Part shown: positions 7,250 through 15,908 of the stretch, one piece after another
Numbering within the stretch: the stretch's first letter is position 1
How the letters are laid out: each line of letters starts with the position of its first letter
Virus record (IMG/VR): IMGVR_UViG_3300003322_000545
Coordinates: 1-38,240 of that record
Length of the DNA: 38,240 nucleotides
Source: a virus
Strand: one strand, 5' to 3'
The notes under the pieces: model-generated
Told to the model about the DNA's origin: nothing
Database searches by the model: none
Seen by the model: only the letters and a program-made list of their open reading frames with translations
Made by a program: the position numbers and the translations under genes

Positions 7250-7807
7250 CTATATCACACGCTTTAGCCAGCCGCGTAGAAACTCTTCCTGCGAAGGGTC
7301 TTTTTCGCAGATAGCAATGTAATAAGAGAGTTGCAGACCGTTCAGCAACTTAAGTAATGCGTCCGGGTATGGATGCTTGTTAGTAAGGTCTAACGTTTTT
7401 ATACCTAGTATCTCATCAACTGATATATCTTCATATAGTTCACCATTCCGGTTAAGCAGGTTTAAAGCTGTCTGAAGAAACCGAACTGCTTTTTTCGGGT
7501 GAGCATTAACACCGGTATCGAATAGCTCATTGGCTATTTTTTGATTGATTATATTGGAAAGGCTTATACGATCCCAAAAATTTTCACGGTAGAAGCGTTC
7601 AACCAGGTAATCAAGCTTTGAAACGTCATCCGGGTGAATATTCGACCAGTTATTGAGCCAACGATCTACTATCGACCATCCTTCCCAATAGGGCCATGCT
7701 TTTCGAGAGATACCTTTGTAGGTAAATCCTCCGCGATCTTTTGGATTGTTGGAAATGCCCCCTTCAATGCCGAGCGTTTCCCTCAAAGCTATTTTAAAAT
7801 CAGCCAT
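7250..7807 (-). CDS. Endolysin, GH108-type peptidoglycan hydrolase
   Basis: The 185-residue protein cleaves host cell-wall glycan at the end of infection. The N-terminus has the glycoside hydrolase 108 signature: IEGGISNNPKDRGGFTYKGI, with E15 of the E-G-G motif as the catalytic acid, followed by the peptidoglycan-binding-like C-terminal half (ANELFDTGVNAHPKKAVRFL). It has no signal peptide, so it depends on a holin to reach the wall. It is the last gene of the late operon, directly after the membrane lysis proteins and before two terminators. Confidence 0.93.
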   Translation of the reverse strand: MADFKIALRETLGIEGGISNNPKDRGGFTYKGISRKAWPYWEGWSIVDRWLNNWSNIHPDDVSKLDYLVERFYRENFWDRISLSNIINQKIANELFDTGVNAHPKKAVRFLQTALNLLNRNGELYEDISVDEILGIKTLDLTNKHPYPDALLKLLNGLQLSYYIAICEKDPSQEEFLRGWLKRVI

Positions 7808-7878
7808 AGGGGTTAGTTTTATTGAATAATTTATTGTAATATTGCATTAACTTAATTCTAGTAAAGTATTTGACGGAC

Positions 7879-7908
7879 GCCCTGTAGCTCTCTACAGGGC
7901 TTTTTTTT
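7879..7908 (+). terminator. Strong hairpin-T8 terminator facing against the genes
   Basis: A perfect 9 bp stem (GCCCTGTAG at 7879-7887, CTACAGGGC at 7892-7900) with a CTCT loop is followed by eight T on the plus strand. The T tract overlaps the stop codon of the minus-strand gene ending at 7907. On the minus strand there is no T run after the stem, so it should terminate only plus-strand (antisense) transcription. Confidence 0.8.
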
Positions 7909-8542
7909 ATTTACCGAATATCACAGCTATAAGCGCCCCTATTGCAGCCCCAACAACGCCCCAACTAATAAGCCTTTTACGCTCTTGCTTTTTATTCGAC
8001 ACTTCTTTCGTGGCATTATCTTTTATCGAAGTCTCAAGGCCGTTTGATAAATTGTTAATCCGCAATATGCTGCTATCTATTACCTTAGCTTGATAGTCAA
8101 CCCAGCCGCTATATTTATTAGTGAGCGAATCAGTGCTATTACGTAGAGTTGTATCAACGGCTAAATAATCTGGAATATATGTATAAACGATACTATCACA
8201 TATGCTAAGAGCTTTTTCAACCTGTTGCTCTTGTCGCTGCTTTGCATACCTTTTATTAGCTTGCAATAGCTCTTCAGTCTTTCGGTTAAGCTCTATAGAT
8301 AGCCTTCCATTCTCGACCTTATAAGACATAAGGGTGTCGAATAATCTTTCCTTTTCGGCCCTATAATGATCTGCACGAATAGAATCGGCAAAACGCTCAG
8401 TTTTTAAAGAATCTAGTTGTTTGGTTGCTTTACTATCTTCAATACGCTGAAGGTCTTTATTAAATTCACTATTTAGAATAAAGCCTAAGCCTATTAATAG
8501 AAAGCCAGAAAAGAAACCAAGAATAAACCATTTGATAGACAT
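7907..8542 (-). CDS. Coiled-coil protein with terminal membrane segments, spanin-like
   Basis: The 211-residue protein has a membrane segment at residues 4-23 (KWFILGFFSGFLLIGLGFIL), a long mostly helical charged middle part (about 28-185) with coiled-coil character, and a second, glycine-spaced segment near the C-terminus (WGVVGAAIGALIAVIFG). It lies between holin-like genes and the endolysin, where Gram-negative phages keep spanins. Unlike a classical unimolecular spanin it has no lipobox cysteine at the N-terminus. A role in joining or disrupting envelope layers is inferred from topology and position. Confidence 0.6.
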   Translation of the reverse strand: MSIKWFILGFFSGFLLIGLGFILNSEFNKDLQRIEDSKATKQLDSLKTERFADSIRADHYRAEKERLFDTLMSYKVENGRLSIELNRKTEELLQANKRYAKQRQEQQVEKALSICDSIVYTYIPDYLAVDTTLRNSTDSLTNKYSGWVDYQAKVIDSSILRINNLSNGLETSIKDNATKEVSNKKQERKRLISWGVVGAAIGALIAVIFGK

Positions 8543-8565
8543 AGTATGTATTTTAAGGTGAGTAA

Positions 8566-8811
8566 TTAATTTTCTATTTTATCCAGCTCCCCTTTTTTGC
8601 GATCTATCTTAGACGCCCCAAAGAAATAGGCGATTATCGACCCCTGAAGACCGAGAGTAAGCACTACCGTAGTTATGATTATATCATGATTTTGTGCAGG
8701 CATTGGCCTAACAATAATCAATACTTGAACGGCAAAACTTAGCAATATTACAAGGATAGCTAAGACGTTGCGGATTTCTGCTTCTTTTAAAGAGGCAATA
8801 AAGCGTTTCAT
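8566..8811 (-). CDS. Holin-like protein with two membrane segments
   Basis: This 81-residue protein has two hydrophobic segments (about 15-34 and 44-68), a short linker, a charged N-terminus and a charged C-terminus (SKIDRKKGELDKIEN). The end of the second segment (IIAYFFGASK) resembles a motif common in small phage holins. Its ATG overlaps the stop of the upstream 59-residue gene (ATGA). It probably forms the inner-membrane lesion that releases the endolysin; which of the two small membrane proteins is the holin cannot be decided from sequence. Confidence 0.65.
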   Translation of the reverse strand: MKRFIASLKEAEIRNVLAILVILLSFAVQVLIIVRPMPAQNHDIIITTVVLTLGLQGSIIAYFFGASKIDRKKGELDKIEN

Positions 8812-8987
8812 TTGGTACGGTTTTTTTTGATTTGATAATAATAATTAATAATAGCCATGATTGAAGCTATAGAGCTCAATAGCATGGGTAACCAGTTGAG
8901 TGAGACAAATCCTATAAAAGCGAAATACCAGCCCATAAAGAGCCCTATAACGCCCGTGGTGTGCTCGTTCATAGTAGTACGGATCAT
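8808..8987 (-). CDS. Small membrane protein, holin or antiholin candidate
   Basis: The 59-residue frame from ATG 8987 reads MIRTTMNEHTTGVIGLFMGW and has two hydrophobic stretches (about 12-30 and 32-48) with a basic tail (QIKKNRTK). A second ATG at 8972 is possible and would give the dual-start layout seen in some holins. It fills the gap between the tail fibre and the 81-residue holin-like gene and overlaps the latter by 4 nt (ATGA), which suggests coupled translation. Confidence 0.65.
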   Translation of the reverse strand: MIRTTMNEHTTGVIGLFMGWYFAFIGFVSLNWLPMLLSSIASIMAIINYYYQIKKNRTK

Positions 8988-9020
8988 TTTGACACAATTT
9001 AAATAAAATGTATATACGCT

Positions 9021-12000
9021 TTATTTTTTCGTAACAATTATATTATAAGTTCTTGCCCCGATCGTCCCTGACCCTGTACTGAAATTATTAGCGCGTACGG
9101 TAACTGTGTTAGCCGATGACACCCACGCATCGTATATTTCCCCATTCGCCATACCTGCACCATCTGAGGTAGTAATCTGGACAGGATCGCCAACAGCCGC
9201 CCCGGTAACTGTGAGCGTTGTGGTTGTACTGCTTCCTGCGCTTATCGACCCTGGTGTCCAGGATAAGGAGCCTTTTAGTATTGTTATCTCGGACCCTAAT
9301 TTTACATAGTCAAATTGAACGGATGGCGTTCCGCCGGTAAATCCTGGCTTTGTGCAAACCCAATGATCTATTGAATCGTTTGGCGAATACGATCTATCGT
9401 TATAGATAATATCTCCTTTACTAAAGGCGATTTGGCTCGTAGCAAATGGGAGATAACCACATCTTAATTCTTGTGATAAATCAGCGTCTTTCAACTCAAC
9501 ACTATCTGTTGTAGATGTGGCGTTTCTGTTAATCGTTACGGTTGTACCAGATATTCCTGTAATTCTACTACCTTGCGGTATTCCTGTTCCTTTTACCCAA
9601 TCGCCGACTAGCGGTTGCCAATACGAAAAATGACAGCCAGTTATAGAACTTGATCCGCTTGTTATATTACCGAAAAATGTTGGCAGCACGTGCGGTATAC
9701 GAGTTATTATAATTGAATAAGTCGTAGTCTCATCAAGACCGAATGGGATATACTTAATATGTATCGTATCGTTACTTATGGAGCTAATTTGACCTAAGAC
9801 GGTAGGACCACTTTGGAATAGTGAATTGTCCCCCGACCACGACACAGCATTACCAATGGTCATAACGTCGTCTACCTGATACTGTAATGGGTCGCTTGAA
9901 ACAAAGTACGCCGTAGCTGTTGGCGTATCAATATTTATAGTTGCGAAATCTGAATTAAAATACTCAATTTTTGGCGAACGGCTACTAAGCGTAACACGTC
10001 TGTAAACATCTTCGGATACGTATTTTACGCCCGGCAATATTACAGTTGAGTTTGATAATACAGGCTGAAAGCTTGAAGTATTTATAATATTCGACTGCCA
10101 ACCATTTCCTGATTGCCCACTCCCGAGAAACTGGCAATTATCAAATTGCGTTCTATTTAATTTCCCATCGAAAAGACTTGCATCCATGTTTACTGGCAAG
10201 CATAATAATGCGACGCCATCAAATGATAGGTTGCCAATATTAAAAGCTACTGCCATTTTAGACACATTATCAAAGTATCCGAATCTACCGCCTTTAAACG
10301 AAACCTGACTTCCTTCGGCTACGCGTTGCGGTTGAAACCCGACCGAGTGATCCGCGTTTAATATTAACTCGCAATCTGTAAACTGGACAGGAGAAGAGCA
10401 CTTACCTAATGAAAAAAGGCTTTCGCTATAACACTGACTAAATGTTATACCCCCAAACGTGCCGCTTGTAGAATATAAATATTTTGTCGCGCCAGCAAAG
10501 TTACAACGTTTCACGTTTGGTGGCGTACCAGTTTGAGCGCCGTAATCAATGCCGTTTATTATGTATTGGTGAAAAAGAAAATAGCAATTCTCTATTGTGT
10601 TTGCACGTGATTGTGTTTGACCGCACCCCCATGCAACGCGATTAGATTCAAAGTAACAGTCCTGAACCTTTATGTTATCACCATTAGCTACGGCACCGGC
10701 AGCGCCTTCCAATACGCCTACAACAAACCGCTTAAATGAACAATTTCTTATTGTTAACTGAGATGTTCCGCCCGTACCACTATTTGAATAGTACGATGAC
10801 ATGCCAGGATACCTATTCCCCGAGGCAACACTACTATGATACCCATCTATCACAATGGCCGCATGAGGCGAGTTAATATTATCCCTTACACCTGAAGCCC
10901 ATTGAGAGCGGGTCCATGTTACAATATTACCTATACTTGGATTGGGGCTATTACCTATAAAAGTTATATTATCAATCTCTACTTGTCTGCCTATCATTAT
11001 GTGGAATCCAAATCCATCCACATTATTTACACTTATGATTGTAGCATGACCGACAAGAAACGAGGCACCAGAAATTCTAAGCGTTACAAACGTGTATTCT
11101 GAGCCTGATTTCTTTACTATGTTTATATCATTAGCTAAATACGTGCCGCCTGAAAATCTAACAGTTGGCGCTTTGGCTGAAGCAATAGCAAAATTGATAG
11201 CTTTCTGTATATAGTAAGAATCGTCAGTGCCGTCATCAGGAACAGCGCCGAACCAGTCTACTAATATGTAGTCTTCATAATAACGGATAAATCTACCTAC
11301 GGATATTCCTGTTCGTTGTATCACCATTACACTGTCATCTGTTGCCGTGCTTGTTGCGTCATAGTAGAAATCCCCGATTATTTTATTTTGTATAAGCCGG
11401 TATACAACGTTTGTTGATACGTTGTTCATTGTTCGCAAATCTGAAACAGAGTTAATTATCTCAATTTTATCTAACTTCTTTTTATCAGATGCGGATAACA
11501 CCCCTGCTTTTATCGTGTCTGCTTTTAATATTAATGCATCAGTGCCCGTACTGCTTAATATTGTAACCGTAGTATCAGTTCTGAGACTATCTAAATTTGT
11601 TGAACCCGTAGCTGCTGGTATTTTTATAATGGCTTCAAGCCCCGTAACGGGATCAATCCTTGTCGTCAGCATACTATCGCCCGTAGCGGCTCTTACTGGC
11701 AGGATCAAAAGACTATCACTTATAACCATCCTTGTCTTTAATATGGAGCTGTCTTTTGTGGTTGTAGCTATTACGATCTTTGTACCTTGCGTCGAGTCTG
11801 TCCAGTCTTGGGTTGTTTGGGCATACATTGTAGCCCTGCTACTACTTGTATATACCGTACCCGTATACCCCCTTCCACTGAAGTTCCATAAATCAGTGCC
11901 TACAGTTATAGCTAACGGAGTGCCAATCGTTCCTAAAGCTCTCCTGAATACGATTGTGTTAGTACCTGTACCAAAGGCCGATAAGGCCATTGCATTCATG

Positions 12001-12470
12001 TTATCACTGGTAGCGTTTAATTTAGCTAATCCGCCAGAGTTAATAGCAGTCGGCCCTATAATAAGCCGACCGTTATTCAGACCTTGACTCCGGTCATAGA
12101 TAAAGTTTGTATCGTTATTAAAACGGCTTAACCCATTACTGAAAGGTATTTGGTATACACCTCCTGCGCCTTGAAGCCCCCTTATAATAAACTGCCTGAA
12201 TACTCCATTCTTTTTATAATGGAAAATAGAGTCTTGGGTTACATATAAGGTATCAATGCCCAGGGTGACCGAACCGCCGCGGGAGCTATCAATAAAGTCG
12301 ATCATTCCCGCAATCAAATTATGAAGCCTTAAATTTGTAAAGGCTTTACTTGCATTATTGTCAATAAAGCGGTTATTATAATTGCGCAAGGAATCTGTAC
12401 CCGTGAATTGAGCTGTAACCGTGAGGCTCATAAGGCCGAAAAGAAAACTTAAGATATATTTCATAAACAT
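9021..12470 (-). CDS. Tail fibre/spike with beta-helix domain and N-terminal signal peptide
   Basis: The 1149-residue protein is the last and largest tail gene and is likely the receptor-binding or glycan-degrading spike. A central pectate-lyase-like right-handed beta-helix begins near residue 400 ([20 protein letters not shown], then AINFA and a [12 protein letters not shown] strand) and continues with repeated short strands. Residues 60-330 are rich in Ser/Thr/Asp with [10 protein letters not shown]-type repeats, and the end is a small beta domain rich in Ser, Thr and Gly. The N-terminus is a typical Sec signal peptide (basic MFMKY, hydrophobic [13 protein letters not shown], then TAQ), very unusual for a virion protein that assembles in the cytoplasm. 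ATGs at 12470 and 12464 are both possible. Confidence 0.85.
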   Translation of the reverse strand: MFMKYILSFLFGLMSLTVTAQFTGTDSLRNYNNRFIDNNASKAFTNLRLHNLIAGMIDFIDSSRGGSVTLGIDTLYVTQDSIFHYKKNGVFRQFIIRGLQGAGGVYQIPFSNGLSRFNNDTNFIYDRSQGLNNGRLIIGPTAINSGGLAKLNATSDNMNAMALSAFGTGTNTIVFRRALGTIGTPLAITVGTDLWNFSGRGYTGTVYTSSSRATMYAQTTQDWTDSTQGTKIVIATTTKDSSILKTRMVISDSLLILPVRAATGDSMLTTRIDPVTGLEAIIKIPAATGSTNLDSLRTDTTVTILSSTGTDALILKADTIKAGVLSASDKKKLDKIEIINSVSDLRTMNNVSTNVVYRLIQNKIIGDFYYDATSTATDDSVMVIQRTGISVGRFIRYYEDYILVDWFGAVPDDGTDDSYYIQKAINFAIASAKAPTVRFSGGTYLANDINIVKKSGSEYTFVTLRISGASFLVGHATIISVNNVDGFGFHIMIGRQVEIDNITFIGNSPNPSIGNIVTWTRSQWASGVRDNINSPHAAIVIDGYHSSVASGNRYPGMSSYYSNSGTGGTSQLTIRNCSFKRFVVGVLEGAAGAVANGDNIKVQDCYFESNRVAWGCGQTQSRANTIENCYFLFHQYIINGIDYGAQTGTPPNVKRCNFAGATKYLYSTSGTFGGITFSQCYSESLFSLGKCSSPVQFTDCELILNADHSVGFQPQRVAEGSQVSFKGGRFGYFDNVSKMAVAFNIGNLSFDGVALLCLPVNMDASLFDGKLNRTQFDNCQFLGSGQSGNGWQSNIINTSSFQPVLSNSTVILPGVKYVSEDVYRRVTLSSRSPKIEYFNSDFATINIDTPTATAYFVSSDPLQYQVDDVMTIGNAVSWSGDNSLFQSGPTVLGQISSISNDTIHIKYIPFGLDETTTYSIIITRIPHVLPTFFGNITSGSSSITGCHFSYWQPLVGDWVKGTGIPQGSRITGISGTTVTINRNATSTTDSVELKDADLSQELRCGYLPFATSQIAFSKGDIIYNDRSYSPNDSIDHWVCTKPGFTGGTPSVQFDYVKLGSEITILKGSLSWTPGSISAGSSTTTTLTVTGAAVGDPVQITTSDGAGMANGEIYDAWVSSANTVTVRANNFSTGSGTIGARTYNIIVTKK

Positions 12471-12473
12471 AGT

Positions 12474-13853
12474 TTAGCTGTGCGTTTCTGCTCTTACAAA
12501 ATAGGTTTTAGAAGCCGCTGTTGTCCAGGTAAAAGTTAAATTAGTCGGTGAATTATCAACGTCATACATAATAATTGTATCCGTTACATTTACTACGTAT
12601 AGCTTTCTCAGATTTGTTACTCCTATGACGTTTATCCCCAAGCATTGAGCCTCTATAACGTCCCCAGCGTTTACTGTGAACTCTCCGCTTTCTCCTATCG
12701 AAGAGTCTATAACTAATACTGAGTTAACATAAATACGTAGTATGCCAGGTCGCGCTACTGTATGAAAATATTGCATTGTTACGGCAGTAATTGGAGCGGC
12801 AGCAATATCAATCGTATCAAAAAGCGATGTAGTTCCGCAAGCATTCGTAACGTCAAAAGATACCTGTACCCCCGTACCAGCTACATCAGGTACGCCGCTT
12901 AATACGATCGTATCGTTTAATAGCGCGATATTCATCCAGGCAGGCTTTACTACATTACTTACATTGAAGGGCTGTGTACCACTTATTACGACATTCTGTG
13001 AATAAGTCTGCCCAACTTGGCCATCGGGTAAGGTTGCCCCTGAAGCAATTGCAGGCGCAACACAAGTAGGAGGTGGTGCATTTGTGCCAATCTCAACCGA
13101 TACCTCCCTGTCGCTATTAAAATCATATAATTGAACTCCGTTCGAGGTTTCATTATAAATGCCGCTATTAAATGTAGAAGATTTAGTAGGAGGGGCATTT
13201 AATGAAAACACGTTACCGATAGCATTTGTATCCATTTGAAACCAATAATACCAACTACCTTTTGGTACTGGCACCGTTATGTCAATGGGGTTTGCGAGAT
13301 TGCCCCCATTTGCCTGCGGTAATATATCACTTTGAAATATTGCTGTACCGTTTGTATCGATAAGTTGAAACTTGAAAAATGCCTGTACCGATGGATTACC
13401 GAATAGCAATATTCGTAAGTTCACTGTTTGCGGTAATGCATTCTCTATTTTATACTCGCCAGAAGCCAACAGTTCGGCTGTACCACTTCCTATCTGACCA
13501 GCCGAAGCGTCAATATTAGCGTTAGTCACTATGCAGAGCGCCGTAAATACTTTGGGTTGACCGATCTCGTCAATAAAGACCGCTCTTACTTTGAGCTCCA
13601 AAAAGTTCAATTGTGCCTCTGCAAAATCAAACATTGTGTTTGTTGTCAAGTCTCGAATAAGCACGCCGTCAACATTTACCCGAGCTGAGAGCTGCGAATA
13701 GTCAAAAGATTTGAATTTCCCATCTACAGGAGCCGTAATCTCCTTTTCAGTTGTAATGGTATTTACGCTAAAATTACGTATGCACATAATAGTAACATAT
13801 GTACCATCTCTATCTAATTGGAGTAAACACTTATTTGATTGTATAATTGCCAT
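12474..13853 (-). CDS. Tail tip/baseplate protein with tube-like N-domain and Ig-like domain
   Basis: In this 459-residue protein the first 150 residues have a layout like the phage's own tail tube protein: short strands, then CIRNFSVNTITTEKEITAPV compared with CVTNYNRNLSATLTETETLN in the tube, and then an FD-S element. A middle beta domain (about 150-260) is followed by a putative Ig-like (He_PIG-type) domain (PDGQVGQTYSQNVVISGTQP, later LSGVPDVAGTGVQVSFDVTN), then a last beta domain. It lies between the hub and the fibre, separated by 3 nt on each side. It may cap the tube and hold the fibre; that role is inferred. Confidence 0.6.
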   Translation of the reverse strand: MAIIQSNKCLLQLDRDGTYVTIMCIRNFSVNTITTEKEITAPVDGKFKSFDYSQLSARVNVDGVLIRDLTTNTMFDFAEAQLNFLELKVRAVFIDEIGQPKVFTALCIVTNANIDASAGQIGSGTAELLASGEYKIENALPQTVNLRILLFGNPSVQAFFKFQLIDTNGTAIFQSDILPQANGGNLANPIDITVPVPKGSWYYWFQMDTNAIGNVFSLNAPPTKSSTFNSGIYNETSNGVQLYDFNSDREVSVEIGTNAPPPTCVAPAIASGATLPDGQVGQTYSQNVVISGTQPFNVSNVVKPAWMNIALLNDTIVLSGVPDVAGTGVQVSFDVTNACGTTSLFDTIDIAAAPITAVTMQYFHTVARPGILRIYVNSVLVIDSSIGESGEFTVNAGDVIEAQCLGINVIGVTNLRKLYVVNVTDTIIMYDVDNSPTNLTFTWTTAASKTYFVRAETHS

Positions 13854-13856
13854 TTA

Positions 13857-15908
13857 TTAAAATTTATATTTAAACTCATGCAGATTACCTTCCTGGTTCC
13901 CGTCATTCAAACCAGGCGCATAGCTCTCTCGAAACTTTGCGGTAATAGAACCGGCTGTATAATCAATTGTCAAAGGAGGCACGAGCTGAAAGTAAGAGCT
14001 TGCTACTTCCTGCACCCCTGGAAAAATAAAATGCTTATGAAACCCAAGGGGTAACCGAATGGCCTGGTTATTTGCAGGATAATAACCAAGTCCGCCGAAT
14101 GAACCGGTGATCTCCCAAAATCGTCGATAGGCCATGTTGTACCGTGCGAGATTTATAAGCTCCTTATAGCCCCTATTTTCATTAACGCCGAATCTATGCC
14201 ATGCTCTTGTTGTAAGATCGCCTGAAGCCCTTAGAATAGCTCCCTGAAGCACTTTAATTTCTGAATCAGAGATTAATACTTCCTCGTCGATCTCATCGAG
14301 ATAAGCCGCATTTTGCTCAGTATTCCAATAATCTCCTTTCGCCTCTACGTAACCCCCTGCTACAAACGGGTGGTATGTAAGGGAGAAATTTCTATAAAAT
14401 GCTTTTGTGTGAGAGCTATCATAGTTTAAAAAGTCGATAATTAGATCACCGTCAATCGGTGCGGCTGGTATTTCCATGCTGATAGTACTCCAATCCTGCC
14501 AATTTTCGCCTTGATAGAATTTACTTGGGAATTTAAGAGCATTGCCCGACGACCAAAAGAACGGCCCTCCACCATCAGGGGGGTTGTTATTATTTAACCG
14601 GTAAGTACCTGACGGACCCTGAATAGAAACCATTATGTAATCCATAGTACCTGTCCCACCTGGTTCCCGCCTAAAGTCGAAATCGATATCGAGTTTATCG
14701 CCTGCTTTAATTGGGAAAGCAGAAGACCGGAGAAAGCGATGACCAGCACCAGGGTCATTAAAATGACTTTCTAATACTACTACTCTGGCTATCTCAACTC
14801 CGTATATGTTATAGGTCGAAAGCCTGTAAGCCAAGTCTGTAGTTGATACAGGCGCATTACCTGGAACTACTCTGTAATAAGTCCAGTCATCTATTGTGTA
14901 GGCTCGCTGTGTGGTGTGATTTATCGGATCATTTACTCCAATACCTGGGATGAACGTCCCTCTCTCAAATGTATTATTTTTCGGCAATTCCTGCCACGGG
15001 TTATAATTGTAGGTATGACGTGCCCTTTTAACTGAATAACTACATGAAGCATTGAGCTCCCCGCCTATTGGGTGGAGCGTTTGTTGTTTATCTACTATTG
15101 CAGGATCATTTAAATACTGCTCAGAATGGATAAGGGTTGCATCATAGGCATATTCTGTTGACCATATTTTCGGCCCCGCACTCCCTTGCATTTCCCCTAA
15201 TCGAGTTATAACCCATTTACCATTCCATTGCTCAAGCATATAACCCTCTGACAATATCGCTAATAAACTGGTATTGCAATCTTTCCAGTTTAAGGGGTCA
15301 GTCATGAACATACGATAATCAAGCCAATACTGATTGAACGTCTCACTATCAGGATTAGTGTTCCTGTCAGGCGTTGCGCCTTCATATAGATTCGCATATA
15401 CCTTGACATTAAGCTGTAGCCCAGTTTGCGCTAATGCCCCGCAGATATAATCTATAAAACGGTGCTTATCTCCGCCCTGTCGCCAATCTACTCCATCCCA
15501 ACGCTTGAAAGGTGCTTTCTTCAGTAAGCCAAGATTATCACTTGCGGATAAACTAATCTCTCTACGGATACCAATCAACGAAGCGGACCCTTCATTTGGT
15601 GTGAGAAAACCTATAAACTCAATTTGGTTATCCAGGTATAATATAACTTTCCACTCATCGTGAAAGGAGACGATGAAATCCCCCCACTTCGCTGTATTGG
15701 CCTCAGTAAGCCATATACCGAATGTAAGCTCATTTGATATGATCGTATCAGCCCCGTTACCATCCCCCGACAAAGCTTGTTTCTTGGTAAAGGTTAAACG
15801 TAGGGGCTCTACAGTGAAAGATACATCGCTCTTTTTATAGAGCTCGATCTTCACTTGTTCAGTGACTGGTGTATTAAATTCGGCAGTATGTTTTAAAAAG
15901 TAGCTCAT
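13857..15908 (-). CDS. Tail hub/tail-associated protein
   Basis: The 683-residue protein directly follows the tape measure, the standard place for distal tail or hub proteins. It opens with a beta-rich region (FNTPVTEQVKIELYKKSD, EFIGFLTPNEGSA) similar in style to baseplate hub proteins of Bacteroidota siphophages, followed by a region rich in Trp and Tyr (DYRMFMTDPLNWKDCNTSLL, GYMLEQWNGKWVITRLGEM) and a C-terminal beta domain. Its start overlaps the tape-measure stop by 1 nt (TAATG). The name rests mainly on order and size. Confidence 0.65.
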   Translation of the reverse strand: MSYFLKHTAEFNTPVTEQVKIELYKKSDVSFTVEPLRLTFTKKQALSGDGNGADTIISNELTFGIWLTEANTAKWGDFIVSFHDEWKVILYLDNQIEFIGFLTPNEGSASLIGIRREISLSASDNLGLLKKAPFKRWDGVDWRQGGDKHRFIDYICGALAQTGLQLNVKVYANLYEGATPDRNTNPDSETFNQYWLDYRMFMTDPLNWKDCNTSLLAILSEGYMLEQWNGKWVITRLGEMQGSAGPKIWSTEYAYDATLIHSEQYLNDPAIVDKQQTLHPIGGELNASCSYSVKRARHTYNYNPWQELPKNNTFERGTFIPGIGVNDPINHTTQRAYTIDDWTYYRVVPGNAPVSTTDLAYRLSTYNIYGVEIARVVVLESHFNDPGAGHRFLRSSAFPIKAGDKLDIDFDFRREPGGTGTMDYIMVSIQGPSGTYRLNNNNPPDGGGPFFWSSGNALKFPSKFYQGENWQDWSTISMEIPAAPIDGDLIIDFLNYDSSHTKAFYRNFSLTYHPFVAGGYVEAKGDYWNTEQNAAYLDEIDEEVLISDSEIKVLQGAILRASGDLTTRAWHRFGVNENRGYKELINLARYNMAYRRFWEITGSFGGLGYYPANNQAIRLPLGFHKHFIFPGVQEVASSYFQLVPPLTIDYTAGSITAKFRESYAPGLNDGNQEGNLHEFKYKF

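Noticed and set aside
11422-12087. Plus-strand 221-codon hydrophobic frame opposite the tail fibre
   Set aside because: It is the antisense of a low-complexity Ser/Thr/Asp-rich region, which yields hydrophobic shadow sequence; no promoter or gene neighbour on that strand.
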